Shown here piece after piece: positions 54,396-63,553 of a DNA stretch of 64,000 nucleotides. The notes beneath the pieces are model-generated. The model was given only the letters and a program-made list of their open reading frames with translations. It was not told the DNA's origin and made no database searches. The first letter of the stretch is position 1. Each line of letters opens with the position of its first letter. The position numbers and the translations under genes were made by a program. Source of the DNA: Leptolyngbya sp. SIO1E4 (lineage in GTDB: Bacteria; Cyanobacteriota; Cyanobacteriia; Phormidesmidales; Phormidesmidaceae); NCBI GenBank assembly GCA_010672825.2, contig JAAHFU020000004.1, positions 868,001-932,000 on the forward strand, read 5' to 3'.

Positions 54396-55581
54396 ATGAC
54401 CAGTCAAGATCAGCTGCCAGATACCCAGGCGTTTTACGCCCGCAAGCTTTATGCCTTGCTGCAAGCGTCGTCTGTTGATAACAACTCTGATGAAAATATT
54501 CTTCCCGAGCTGTGCAAAGCTATCCCTGCCCTACAGAGCGCCGAAGCTTGGTGGCAGCAACACAACCAGCTGATAAAGGATATCGGCAGCGCCTCCGATC
54601 GTGCCAACCTCCGTCCCAAATCGGGCTTGCCGACTGAAATTGAGGTACGCCACCCCATTAGTGGCCAATCTCAAACCTTGCCACCGATCAGCCATCGTTC
54701 GGTCAAAGAACACATCCAGCAGATTATGGCCGCCGCCGCTGAGGAAGACCCCACAGAAACCCTCAAACGCTTGTATTGGTGGTGTTGGCGGTTCTATCCC
54801 GAACTGCGAGAAGGTCGCCAAACAGCGCTGCTGAATCCTGCTCACCGCATCCTGCCCGACTGTCCACTTCCCAGCTATAAAAGCACTGTCTCGGCCTTAG
54901 CCGGGGCCATGTTTCCGTCCGATTGGTCCGGCGACGAGGCGCAAAAGCCTTATCTGTTATTGTTCACCTTCTCCCCCGTGCAGGAGTTTATCAAAGCCTC
55001 CCGCAAATTTGCCGACTTTTGGTCGGGCTCTTATATGCTGCACTACTTGAGTGCCCGCCTCTGCTGGCGCATCGCTCAAGACTACGGTCCCGATGCCGTC
55101 ATTACTCCTTCCCTCTGGGGCCAAGAAATTATTGATGCTCTGCTAGTTAAGGAATATCCAGACTTTACCTGTGAATTTGGTGCTCGCAATCCCGCTAGCC
55201 AATTTAATGCGTTCACCTCCCGGAGCCTCAGTACAGCTGGATTTCCGAATACGATTACGGCGCTGGTGCCGAAGGATAAGGCGATCGCACTGGGGCAAGC
55301 CCTGCAAAAAGAACTGAAAGATATCTGGTGCGACATTGCCAAACAGGTGCGGGAGGATATTAAACACCGAGTGATTGAGCACCTCTCTGATAAAGGATTT
55401 GATGAAGTCTGGAAGACGTTAGAGGATCTGTTTCCAGCAACAGACCACGATACTTACAAAAAAGAACTAGGAAAGTATCAACAGCATGGCTGTTGGGAAT
55501 GGAACAAGCTCTGGAATGTCCAGATTGACAACACCTGGCAGCCCTACTTTGTAGCGGTGCCATTGGGCCATCCCGAAAAGG
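54396..55581 (+). pseudogene. cmr2: cmr2 (cas10, type III-B), 3'-truncated by IS1
   Basis: The intact 5' part encodes about 395 residues. The diagnostic region SYKSTVSALAGAMFP and PYLLLFTFSPVQEFIKASRK, followed by FADFWSGSYMLHYLSARLCW, matches Cmr2/Cas10 of type III-B systems. The frame continues helical to YFVAVPLGHPEKG and then runs into the IS1 element (stop at 55590-55592). The second palm domain with its GGDD cyclase motif is therefore lost, and no cmr1, cmr3-6 genes are in the window. The fragment cannot make cyclic oligoadenylate. Confidence 0.75.
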
Positions 55582-56358
55582 GGCATTGCTGAAATGAGGG
55601 ATGAATCATTCAGCGATTGGATTTTCGAGAGGGCATCGGGAGGTCACCAAACTTGAGGGAGTGAATCACCAGCCGCAGTGAATGCTTCAGCATCTCTAGT
55701 GATTTCGAGTAACACAACGTCTTACGGTGGAGACGAGCGAGGTAATGCCGCAATCGCGTATTTTCACCCTCCACCCGGGTCATATAGGTCTTACTCACGA
55801 TTTGGTCACCTTCTGGGATGTAACTGGGGTAGACCTTCCAGCCATCAGTCACGGAGAAAAAGCACCGCCATACCCTGACCATCGCCCATAACGGTTCAAA
55901 GGTTTGCCCACTGCGGTCACCGACGACCCACCCGAGGATACCGGGCCGGAAGTGGTCGACGACGGTCCAAATCCAGAGTTTGTTTTTTTGCCCCGACAAA
56001 GGTCTGGAGTTCATCCAGTTCTACCACTTCAGGGACCCCTTCTGGGTCGTAGGCATCGGGCAGCAACTCCCCACTCTGTTTGACCCAATGGATGACTGTG
56101 GTGTGATGCACACCACTCACCCGTTCAATTGCCCGAAAGCCCAGCCCATTTGTATACAGCTTCAAACATTGACGGCGCACCTCATCACTGTAGCCGAACT
56201 CGGTTTGGGGGTTTGCGACAAACTGGCGTCGACAATCCACGCACAGGTGATTTTGTTGGCCACGTCGATGCCCATTTTTGCGAATATGCTCAGAACCGCA
56301 CTCAGGACATTGCATCGGCATCTCCGGAGATTTTTCCATCCCTCAATTATGCAACGCC
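55582..56358 (-). mobile_element. IS1-family element, apparently complete
   Basis: 777 bp with imperfect terminal repeats: GGCATTGCTGAAATGAGGG at the left and, inverted, GGCGTTGCATAATTGAGGG at the right (18 of 22 bases agree over the full arms). The size is close to the standard IS1 length. No obvious target duplication was found: the left side is cmr2 and the right side a pentapeptide gene, so the element may also mark a deletion or rearrangement junction. Confidence 0.75.
55610..56339 (-). CDS. IS1 transposase InsAB' made by -1 frameshift
   Basis: InsA part (56339 to about 55917): zinc-ribbon MQCPECGSEHIRKNGHRRGQ, HTH FGYSDEVRRQCLKLYTNGLG and ERVSGVHHTTVIHWVKQSGE. At GCAAAAAAAC the frame can slip by -1, joining ELDELQTFVGAKK to NKLWIWTVVDHFRPGILGWV. 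The DDE part continues FEPLWAMVRVWRCFFSVTDG, YMTRVEGENTRLRHYLARLH to KSLEMLKHSLRLV. All parts look intact, so this may be the only functional transposase in the window. Confidence 0.75.
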
Positions 56359-57258
56359 GGAAATTCTTATAAGAATTTGGGGAAATGGAGTAGATTTTGG
56401 GGGTTGTTTGTCGCTATAGCTATTATTAGTAGTATTGGATTTTTAACTGCTTTTGATATTTTGAAGCATTGGAATAATATTGACGATGGTGAGCGATCTC
56501 AAGCAGGAATTAATTTAGTTCAGACAGTTGCAACGATTACCGGCGGTATTGCAATATTCTGGAATATCATTTTGTCTAGAAAACAACTTGCTGCTTCATT
56601 AGACCAAAATATAACTAATCGTTTTGAGCAGGCTGTTGGGTATCTTGGTAGTGAGAACGTAACTGTTCGAGTAGGTGCGATTTATGCCTTTGAAAGAATT
56701 GCAAGAGACTCACTAAAAGATCATTGGACAGTTATGGAAGTTTTAATGTCTTTCATCACTGAAAAGTGCGGTCACGGAAATATTGCTGACCAGGATAGTA
56801 AGAGCGATTTTCCTCGTGATGCTCAAGCGGCTATTCTGGTAGTTGGTCGAAGAAAGATGGAATTTGACCATTTAGGAGCTATTATTCGTTTGAATAAAGT
56901 GCAACTTTCAGGAGCTATATTTTCATATTTGAATTTCTCAAATGCACATTTTATTTGGTCTGATCTTAGTGGTGCAAACTTCTTCATGGTTGATCTAAAA
57001 GGTGCTAATTTCTATAGAGCAAAATTAAACAAAACTGTATTCTATAAAGCGAGTCTGTGCGATGCTGAATTAATAGAATCAGACCTTCGAGGTGCTGATT
57101 TTCGAGAATGTGATCTAACTAGAGCTAAGTTGAATAGGGCCAATTTAAGGGAAGCCAAGGGGTTGTCAGTTGAGCAAGTGAAGCTTGCGCATGGATGGCA
57201 GGAGGCTTTCTATGACGATGACTTTAGAAATCAACTAGGACTCAACATATCAAGCTAA
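56359..57258 (+). CDS. membrane pentapeptide-repeat protein, 5' end lost to IS1
   Basis: The frame crosses the IS1 border; genuine sequence starts after 56358 (NSYKNLGKWSRFW). Two transmembrane helices (FVAIAIISSIGFLTAFDIL; TVATITGGIAIFWNIIL) precede a helical region (RFEQAVGYLGSENVTVRVGA) and a C-terminal set of about ten pentapeptide repeats (LSGANFFMVDLKGANFYRAK). This is a known cyanobacterial layout. The original start codon is missing, so expression would need a start in or beyond IS1. Codon use is more AT-rich than in neighbouring genes. Confidence 0.6.
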   Translation, partial: GNSYKNLGKWSRFWGLFVAIAIISSIGFLTAFDILKHWNNIDDGERSQAGINLVQTVATITGGIAIFWNIILSRKQLAASLDQNITNRFEQAVGYLGSENVTVRVGAIYAFERIARDSLKDHWTVMEVLMSFITEKCGHGNIADQDSKSDFPRDAQAAILVVGRRKMEFDHLGAIIRLNKVQLSGAIFSYLNFSNAHFIWSDLSGANFFMVDLKGANFYRAKLNKTVFYKASLCDAELIESDLRGADFRECDLTRAKLNRANLREAKGLSVEQVKLAHGWQEAFYDDDFRNQLGLNISS

Positions 57259-57331
57259 TCGGATGGTGATGTCAGGGGCTTTTTTATTGCTGTGGGCATT
57301 CTCCCAATAGAGTTTTCTGTTGGGTGCAGTG

Positions 57332-57880
57332 ATGAAAGGACTAATTCCATATGTCCTGGCAGGTGTCGCGATCTCATCCGTTGCCCTGGCCCAACAGCCC
57401 ATCACCTCAGACCTTCCCCCAGAACCACTCCAACAAACCAATGAAGACACCCCCCGCCGCCTCACTATCACCGACCCCGAAGACCTGAAAGTGAAGCAGG
57501 GCGATGGCCCTGTGGGCCGGTCTTCGACCAACGCGTTGAAGCCGGTCAACTCATCGCCGAACACCTTCGGTGGGCTTCGCCAACGCACCCGTGAACGCGA
57601 ACGCCTGGAATCTCAGCACCAACAACTCAACCTGACCCTGCAAAAACTGCAAAACTCCACGATCACCACGCTACTGCAGCCCGCAGCGGTACCCGCGTTG
57701 GCGAAGCCTCACCGGAGGTGAATTGCAACCCTACCCCATCCCAGTTATCTCGAAGAAGAGGCGGCGATCGCTCGTGCCAAGGCCACGGTAGATCAGGCGG
57801 AAGCGGCCATTGCAGCCAAGCAGCAGGAGCTGACCTATCTGGTAGAACTGCCCAACCTCGACCCGCTGGTGATAGCACCC
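57332..57880 (+). pseudogene. degraded signal-peptide/coiled-coil protein
   Basis: ATG 57332 encodes a signal peptide (MKGLIPYVLAGVAISSVALA) and LTITDPEDLKVKQGDGPVG. After an unrelated insert-like stretch it continues as coiled coil (RERERLESQHQQLNLTLQKL) to 57721. A different frame then continues with LPHPSYLEEEAAIARAKATV and QQELTYLVELPNLDPLVI. The pattern resembles HlyD-like coiled-coil segments of exported proteins from cyanobacterial mobile elements. Copies of the short repeat GGCTTCGCCAACGC lie in opposite orientations at about 57576 and 57698 and may have caused the damage. Confidence 0.4.
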
Positions 57881-58128
57881 TCATCGTGTTGGCGGTAGAG
57901 CAAGACCGATACGATCGCACCGTTGCAGAGTTGTTTGTGCCTACCAGTGCCGGAGAGATTCACCTCAATTCTCAGATGGTGGTGGATGGCTATGCCTATC
58001 ACTATGCTCGATACAGTGGTGGGTGCCCCAATGGTTACCTTCTGGCGGGGGCTGAAGAGCAGGCGAGATCGCAGCAACTCGGCGTTTGGGCTGACCCTGA
58101 TGCTGTGAAACCGTGGGACTATCGGTGA
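57880..58128 (+). pseudogene. C-terminal fragment of a thermonuclease-type (SNase) protein
   Basis: The frame ending at 58128 reads VEQDRYDRTVAELFVPTSAG, then LNSQMVVDGYAYHYARYSGG and AEEQARSQQLGVWADPDAVK, finishing PWDYR. This is the C-terminal half of staphylococcal-nuclease-fold proteins, with the conserved DRYxRTVAE and GYAxHY blocks. The N-terminal half with the first catalytic Arg and the signal peptide is replaced by the preceding degraded gene. Confidence 0.6.
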
Positions 58129-58244
58129 CAAAGCGGGGCATATTCGCCCGATGCTGGCAACAGAAAAAACATGACTGAAGCGCCTTTTTCTCTACATCAA
58201 CAGAGCCGCTACTAGCATTAATTGATATCTGACAATAACAGCAG

Positions 58245-58283
58245 AAAACACCCTGATTTCTGAAGGCAGAATCAGGGTGTTTT
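58245..58283. terminator. bidirectional rho-independent terminator
   Basis: AAAACACCCTGATT and AATCAGGGTGTTTT form a perfect 14-base stem with an 11-base loop, giving T runs on both strands. It lies 117 bases after the nuclease fragment. Confidence 0.8.
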
Positions 58284-58923
58284 CTATTGTTGAATAATTG
58301 AAAAACCGAAACTAAATAAACCTTTCGCAGCACTCAGGCTAGTGATGTGAGGGACTGCCTCAGATGGTTGATTTTGTTTAGAGATGCTTAGATACCGTCG
58401 TTTAAGCTTGTTGCGTCTCTAGGTATCTATCACATTGCTCTCTTAGATATGAGTAGAGGTAATATCAACAACTGAGCAGAGTGCTGCTGATTTTGACGAG
58501 ATAGATTCAGACGTTAAACCGATAAGAAACCTCCTATCTAACGTGGACTGAACTATTCAGAACGAGGGAATATTTATTCACCTCTTAGTTATTAGAGTAC
58601 CCCTGTTGTGAGCGAATGCCTTTGCATGATACTAAAGTTCATCTTTCAGTTAATGGTTACTCTCAGCCGTCATTTAGCCCGCTGCCTTGGCTATGACCTG
58701 CAGCCACGGTAGGACTTCACTGACCTCTAGATATCAGACGATATTGAGGTTGCCAGAGAGCAAATGTCAGTAATGGCTCAGAATGCTTATCGTTTGGGTG
58801 GTGTGTTTTGATCGCTAAGATGCGCTGAGGAGCAAAGCTTTGACTTGCCGCTCTAGCTGGGCAAGGCGATTAATCGGTTAGGTTTTTGGGTGGGCCTTAG
58901 GTTTGGCTGGCACTGTGGGGAGG
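58284..58923. other. intergenic region without recognisable gene
   Basis: A 640-base gap between the terminator and the 3' end of the GH16-like gene. No ORF with a ribosome site, hairpin or RNA gene was recognised. Confidence 0.4.
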
Positions 58924-60354
58924 TCAGAGTCCGTCATTGCGCCCTTCAAGGTACCCAAACTCGATGAAGTGCCTTGTTGCGGCTTCTAAGTCATGGCCGA
59001 AGGCGGCTTGGAGGTCAGCGTATTTATTGAGGTAAGTGATTTCATCAAAAGAGTCTTTAGCGCGATTCTCGCCAGTGCCAAAGCTGATGTAGTGCTGCGA
59101 GGCTGCCGCCAAGTCATAGCCAAATGCTTGGATCAGATCGCCATGGGAGGCAAGGTAATTATCAGGTTCAAAGATGACCTCACGACCTTCGGTGTAGCCG
59201 TATTTGATGTAGTGCTCAAGACCCGCAGGCAAATTGGCACCAAATGCCTGAATCAAGTCGGTATAGGAGGCGATGTAAGCGCCTGGGTCGAATCCAACTA
59301 AGAAGTCCTGTACTTCAAGAGAGTCGGACTCAGGTTTTCGTCCCTCGAAATAGCCATATTCGATGTAGTGGCGTGTGGCCGTATGCAGATCATACCCAAA
59401 GGCTTGAAACAGGTCTGGATTCAAGGCTAAATAGAGGCCTTCGTTGAAGGTGTCGGCTACTCGACCTTCATTCACTCCAAAGACGTTGTAATGTGTCTCC
59501 GCCGCGTGTAAGTCATAGCCAAAAGCCCGAATGAGATCGGGGTATGAGGCTAGATAATCATCGACACCGTGTCTTTTAACGTCCACATAATCCACTTCGT
59601 AGCGGTAAGACTGGTTATTCTCTGGTGCAGTGGTTGGTATCAGAGAAGAGCTGAAGGCGTCTTGCCACTCCTGTGCTGGAGCCCAGAAGTTGAGACGCAC
59701 ATCCATTGGCTCATCAGGTACAGTATCAAACTCCCGCCGAACTACCTGATCATTGATGTACCAGACTGCTCGATCAGGATATAGCTGAATCCGAAACTCG
59801 TGAAAGGTTTTCAAGTCGTCGTTTTCAGAAGCTTGGGGATAGAGAAAATCTCCTGCTCCCAAGGGCATGTCCTGATAGGCGTTTGTGAGAATGGCGTTCG
59901 GTGGGGTATTGATGTCATCGCCATCCACATAATTGGTCAAAAACTCATAGGTGAGTTCATCGTGGAGGTCATTGGCTTTGATTTCGCCATCACCATTCGT
60001 GTCGCTAATTTCATAGGAAAAGAGGGAGGCTACCATCCCCTCATCAATTGGATCTAGCAGCCGAACTCGCGCCTCGAATGACATGCCGGTGCTAATACTG
60101 AATTTTTCCTGGGTGATGAGCTCACTCCCTAAAAACGAAGCTCCTGGGGCTGAAGGGTTATAGGTATCTAGCTGTAAGGTGACAGAGCCGTTTTCTACCT
60201 TGGGGGGCTCGTGATTGGGGTCATTACTGACGCGTAACTGGGTTCGACCTAAAAATGAAGCATTGTTCATGGGTGTGAATATGGGTAGCTTCCATTTCGC
60301 TGAATCAAGGTTGTTACCCAAGAAGTCATCGCGTAACAAGGAATGGTTAGTCAT
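58924..60354 (-). CDS. GH16-like protein with C-terminal FGYDL/HYxxFGxxEGR repeats
   Basis: A 476-residue protein; AGGAG precedes the ATG by about 11 bases. Residues 1-265 look like a family 16 glycoside hydrolase sandwich: DDFLGNNLDSAKWKLP, FSISTGMSFEARVRLLDP, HDELTYEFLTN, FHEFRIQLYPDRAVWYINDQ. In the catalytic motif the expected E-x-D-x-E reads E133-L-T135-Y-E137, so both Glu are present but the Asp is Thr. Residues 268-476 hold repeats of about 45 residues (YLASYPDLIRAFGYDLHAAE ... HYNVFGVNEGR). There is no N-terminal signal, so export may depend on the C-terminal region. The same repeats occur at 34396-35055. Confidence 0.7.
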   Translation of the reverse strand: MTNHSLLRDDFLGNNLDSAKWKLPIFTPMNNASFLGRTQLRVSNDPNHEPPKVENGSVTLQLDTYNPSAPGASFLGSELITQEKFSISTGMSFEARVRLLDPIDEGMVASLFSYEISDTNGDGEIKANDLHDELTYEFLTNYVDGDDINTPPNAILTNAYQDMPLGAGDFLYPQASENDDLKTFHEFRIQLYPDRAVWYINDQVVRREFDTVPDEPMDVRLNFWAPAQEWQDAFSSSLIPTTAPENNQSYRYEVDYVDVKRHGVDDYLASYPDLIRAFGYDLHAAETHYNVFGVNEGRVADTFNEGLYLALNPDLFQAFGYDLHTATRHYIEYGYFEGRKPESDSLEVQDFLVGFDPGAYIASYTDLIQAFGANLPAGLEHYIKYGYTEGREVIFEPDNYLASHGDLIQAFGYDLAAASQHYISFGTGENRAKDSFDEITYLNKYADLQAAFGHDLEAATRHFIEFGYLEGRNDGL

Positions 60355-60668
60355 GGCTCAAGTTTCTCCTCAGAGAATCTGATGTGTCCTGTGTCAGGGA
60401 TGATGGTTGGTTGACGAAGGCTGGTAACGTTAACTTTCTTGATGCCTGGCCGGTAAGAGAGGGCCACCCTTCATGGTGGGTGAAGATTAGAAGACTCTTT
60501 CTTCGAGTCCATCACCTCAGACGAGTGAACTTTACCTTGGGGGCTATTCCCTTAGGCAAATTGATAATAGGAAGGTCTGGAAGTCCCATATAATATGGCT
60601 TGGCTGTTTGAGGCTGATGGTTAACGTTGGGGAATCCCCAGACCTCTTTAAAGAATCTGTGAAGGGCC
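60355..60668. other. gap upstream of NB-ARC gene
   Basis: A 314-base divergent gap. It contains the promoters of the GH16-like and NB-ARC genes; no operator repeats or small ORF with a ribosome site were seen. Confidence 0.35.
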
Positions 60669-63098
60669 ATGGCACGCATTTCCTATGGATCAACCGTCCA
60701 GAAACGGGTGAAGCGTTTATTCAGGGACTTGCTTTTTTACGCCAATGAGTCTTTCGAAAGTCCTGAAGGGCTAGAAATTCAATATCGGTGGCTCACAGAT
60801 AAACAGGTGGTTTTTCGGACCAAGCGACGCATTTTAGAAGCGTTGACAGCTCGGGATTCCGATGAAGGACAGCTAAATGCCGCTCAGGTCCGAGAAGCTC
60901 TAAATTGCTTGGAAAGGTTTCTGAAAGTATTGACAGATAACGAGACAAGCAAGGGTTCAGAACATCGGCATTTTACGCTGACGCTATGGTCAGACAATCC
61001 AGCTGAAAATCTCCAGTTGTTTGATGGGGAATGGCAACGCCGTAAAGGACGCAAGCCCCGCGATCGCCAATCGCTCCGTCAACTCCCTCATCAAAATCTG
61101 CCCCCCCAAGACAATGAGTTTATCGGTCGCGAGAAAGAGATCAAAGAACTTTTGAAAGTCATTTCTCTGGATTATCGGGCTCCCTACGTCACGGTGAATG
61201 GTATTGGTGGAGTTGGCAAAACGGCGTTGGTGTTGGAAGCCGCCTACCGGTGTTGGGAAGTGCGACATGGTGAATCAAGCATCGATGCGCCCCGATTTGA
61301 TGCCATTGTTTTTGTGAGTGCCAAGGAGAATAAGCTGATGCCGGAGGGGGGCCTCCTGTGGCTAAAAGCTCGAGAAAATACACTGCAAGGCGTTTTCCGC
61401 AAAATTGCCAATACCCTTAAGGATCAGACGATTACAAAGGCTTCCCCCGATGAGCAGTCAACCCGAGTTAACGAGTGTCTTGCTAGGCAAAAGACACTCT
61501 TGATTGTGGATAATTTGGAGACTGTTGAGGAACCTGATGAAATTCTCAGCTTTTTGTACACGCTACCAGGTACTACTAAAGCAATTGTGACTACCCGCGA
61601 TACGTATCCCGGATATTCTCATCTTTCGCTCGACTCTTTGCCCAAAGCTGAAAGCATTCAGCTTATCAAGCAACAAGCCAAAGCTAAGGAAACCGTAAAC
61701 CTGACAGATATCGACTGCGAAGCGCTGGCAGATCGTTTCGGTGGCATACCAATGGCTTTGGTATACGCCGTTGGCCAGTTGGCGATTGGCGGCACACTTC
61801 GCGAGATCGTGAATCCAGCTATTCCATTGCCTAAAGATATTGCTCGATTTTGCTTTGAAAGTTCGGTAGAACCACTTCGAGGGCAGCCCGCGCACAAGCT
61901 GTTGATGGCTGTGGGCATTTTTCCGAAATCTCCGGTGAGGAAAGCAATCGTTGAGGTAGCAGGTTTAGATACAGAACCTCAATACATTGTCAAAGAGGGC
62001 TTGGAAACACTGGCAAAGCTTTCGCTGATTCGCCGGAAGGAAGGCCGATTCAAAATGCTGCCCTTAACGCGTGAGTATGCCCTGGCGGAGCTAGCGGCTG
62101 AATCGGATGAAGATTTCGCTCAAGCAGCCCGCAATCGATGGGTAAACTTCTACCAGAATTTTGCGCGGGAAAACGGCGGCAAAGATTGGACTGACTGGGG
62201 CAAATGCTACAAACTAATTGAGTCAGAATCCAGAAATTTACTTGCAGTGCTTTACTGGTGTGCTCAAGAAGATCGCTACGCAGAAATCAGGAGCTTATGG
62301 AGTTATTTGAACCACTACACCAGTCTTTGCGGGCATTGGGAGGAGCGACTTTTTTGGCTAAATTATCTGATCACAGCGTCTAAAGAACGCGGAGAAGTTA
62401 CAGCTGCTATCGATGCTCTATCGGAGAAAAGCTATACGCTTATCTTAATGGGTAAGTTGAAAGAAGCTGAGACCTTATTATCAGAAGCATGGCAGCAGTT
62501 TCCGCAGCTGTCAGAAGACTTTGAAGATAAGACGCTCTTAGCTCAGCTGGCTCAGCATTGGTCTGTGTTGCACGTTCAGCAGGAAAGTTATCAAGAGGCT
62601 GAAGCATGGCTCAATCGAGCTGAGTGCCTGTTAACTAAAACGACTTTTGGGGAGAGGGAGCGAGCTCGTCGCGAAATCGCCATTCTTTGTTTACGGGCAG
62701 AAATTCGGTTTTTGGATGCTGACTATTCGGTGGCTCAAGGTTTATGTGAACAAGTCGTTAGCAAAGCCAGACAGATTGGTTGGTCACGCAAAGCGAATGA
62801 TGCGGAATACTGGCTAGCAGAGATTGCGATCGCTCAACACGATTTATTAGAAGCGGAATCTTTGTTGAAAAGGGGATTAGAGGAGGCCAGCCTCAATCAC
62901 TACCAGAGTCGCATTGCTCTGTATCAGGCGGCTTTTGCTCGTCTAGAGGATGTCAGGGGTAAGACCCAGCAAGCTTATGACTGGGCTAACAAGGCCAAGG
63001 ATGGCTTTGAGCGCTTAGGAATGCGACGTCAAGCGGAAGAAATGCGTTTGTTTACTCAAGGTATCAATGTGACACAAGCATTGCCTGTCATTCTTTGA
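60669..63098 (+). CDS. NB-ARC STAND NTPase with TPR-like C-terminus
   Basis: An 809-residue protein, with GAAGGG just upstream of the ATG. Residues 1-110 form an N-terminal adaptor-like helical domain (VKRLFRDLLFYANESFESPE). The NB-ARC core begins FIGREKEIKELLKVI, with Walker A GIGGVGKT (178-185), Walker B TLLIVDNLE, KAIVTTRD, and GGIPMALVYAVGQL as the GLPL motif. A winged-helix region follows (PLTREYALAEL). The C-terminal 330 residues are repeated helical hairpins of TPR type (AIDALSEKSYTLILMGKLKE, SYQEAEAWLNRAECLL). It is probably a cytosolic ligand-gated switch of the NLR-like class. No effector domain is fused, so a partner would be needed. Confidence 0.85.
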   Translation: MARISYGSTVQKRVKRLFRDLLFYANESFESPEGLEIQYRWLTDKQVVFRTKRRILEALTARDSDEGQLNAAQVREALNCLERFLKVLTDNETSKGSEHRHFTLTLWSDNPAENLQLFDGEWQRRKGRKPRDRQSLRQLPHQNLPPQDNEFIGREKEIKELLKVISLDYRAPYVTVNGIGGVGKTALVLEAAYRCWEVRHGESSIDAPRFDAIVFVSAKENKLMPEGGLLWLKARENTLQGVFRKIANTLKDQTITKASPDEQSTRVNECLARQKTLLIVDNLETVEEPDEILSFLYTLPGTTKAIVTTRDTYPGYSHLSLDSLPKAESIQLIKQQAKAKETVNLTDIDCEALADRFGGIPMALVYAVGQLAIGGTLREIVNPAIPLPKDIARFCFESSVEPLRGQPAHKLLMAVGIFPKSPVRKAIVEVAGLDTEPQYIVKEGLETLAKLSLIRRKEGRFKMLPLTREYALAELAAESDEDFAQAARNRWVNFYQNFARENGGKDWTDWGKCYKLIESESRNLLAVLYWCAQEDRYAEIRSLWSYLNHYTSLCGHWEERLFWLNYLITASKERGEVTAAIDALSEKSYTLILMGKLKEAETLLSEAWQQFPQLSEDFEDKTLLAQLAQHWSVLHVQQESYQEAEAWLNRAECLLTKTTFGERERARREIAILCLRAEIRFLDADYSVAQGLCEQVVSKARQIGWSRKANDAEYWLAEIAIAQHDLLEAESLLKRGLEEASLNHYQSRIALYQAAFARLEDVRGKTQQAYDWANKAKDGFERLGMRRQAEEMRLFTQGINVTQALPVIL

Positions 63099-63138
63099 GA
63101 CCAGGAGAGAGAAGCAGATTGATACTCTATGGCTGGGT

Positions 63139-63375
63139 ATGCTGCGCGAGCTTCAACAGCCAGATAAAAGTTGGGATTGGGCCTACAAGATGCGTTTGGC
63201 TCTCAGCGATCGCCGCTACGAAGCCTGTGTGATTGAGTTCGATGATTTGGTGCAAGGGGTGGTTCTGATCGAAACCCAATGGCACCGATCGTGGTTGCCC
63301 CAGGATTTCCCCTGGTTTACATTGAGTACCTGGCCTCAGCCCCTTGAAACCGTTGTCCAGTGGAGGTTCTATTAA
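63139..63375 (+). CDS. small hypothetical, possibly frameshifted acetyltransferase fragment
   Basis: A 78-residue frame from ATG 63139 (ELQQPDKSWDWAYKMRLALS, YEACVIEFDDLVQGVVLIET). After QWHRSWLPQ the pattern breaks, but a +1 frame continues LVYIEYLASAP, then a stop. A fused reading would resemble the N-terminal half of a GNAT-type acetyltransferase. Weak evidence; it could also be an intact short gene. It lies 40 bases after the NB-ARC gene on the same strand. Confidence 0.4.
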   Translation: MLRELQQPDKSWDWAYKMRLALSDRRYEACVIEFDDLVQGVVLIETQWHRSWLPQDFPWFTLSTWPQPLETVVQWRFY

Positions 63376-63553
63376 TTTTGCTGCCAGAGCTGAGAATTTG
63401 GCTCCAGTCTTGGGATTTGGGCCTCAGCGCCCCATATATCTCTTCTCATTGAGCTGAAATCTATCGCTTGAAGGAACTCTGATGCGATAAGCCTGCATAT
63501 CTTAAAAAGAGCCTGCTTGTAAGGCATAGAGATGCAGTTAAGGAGTTTCAGTC

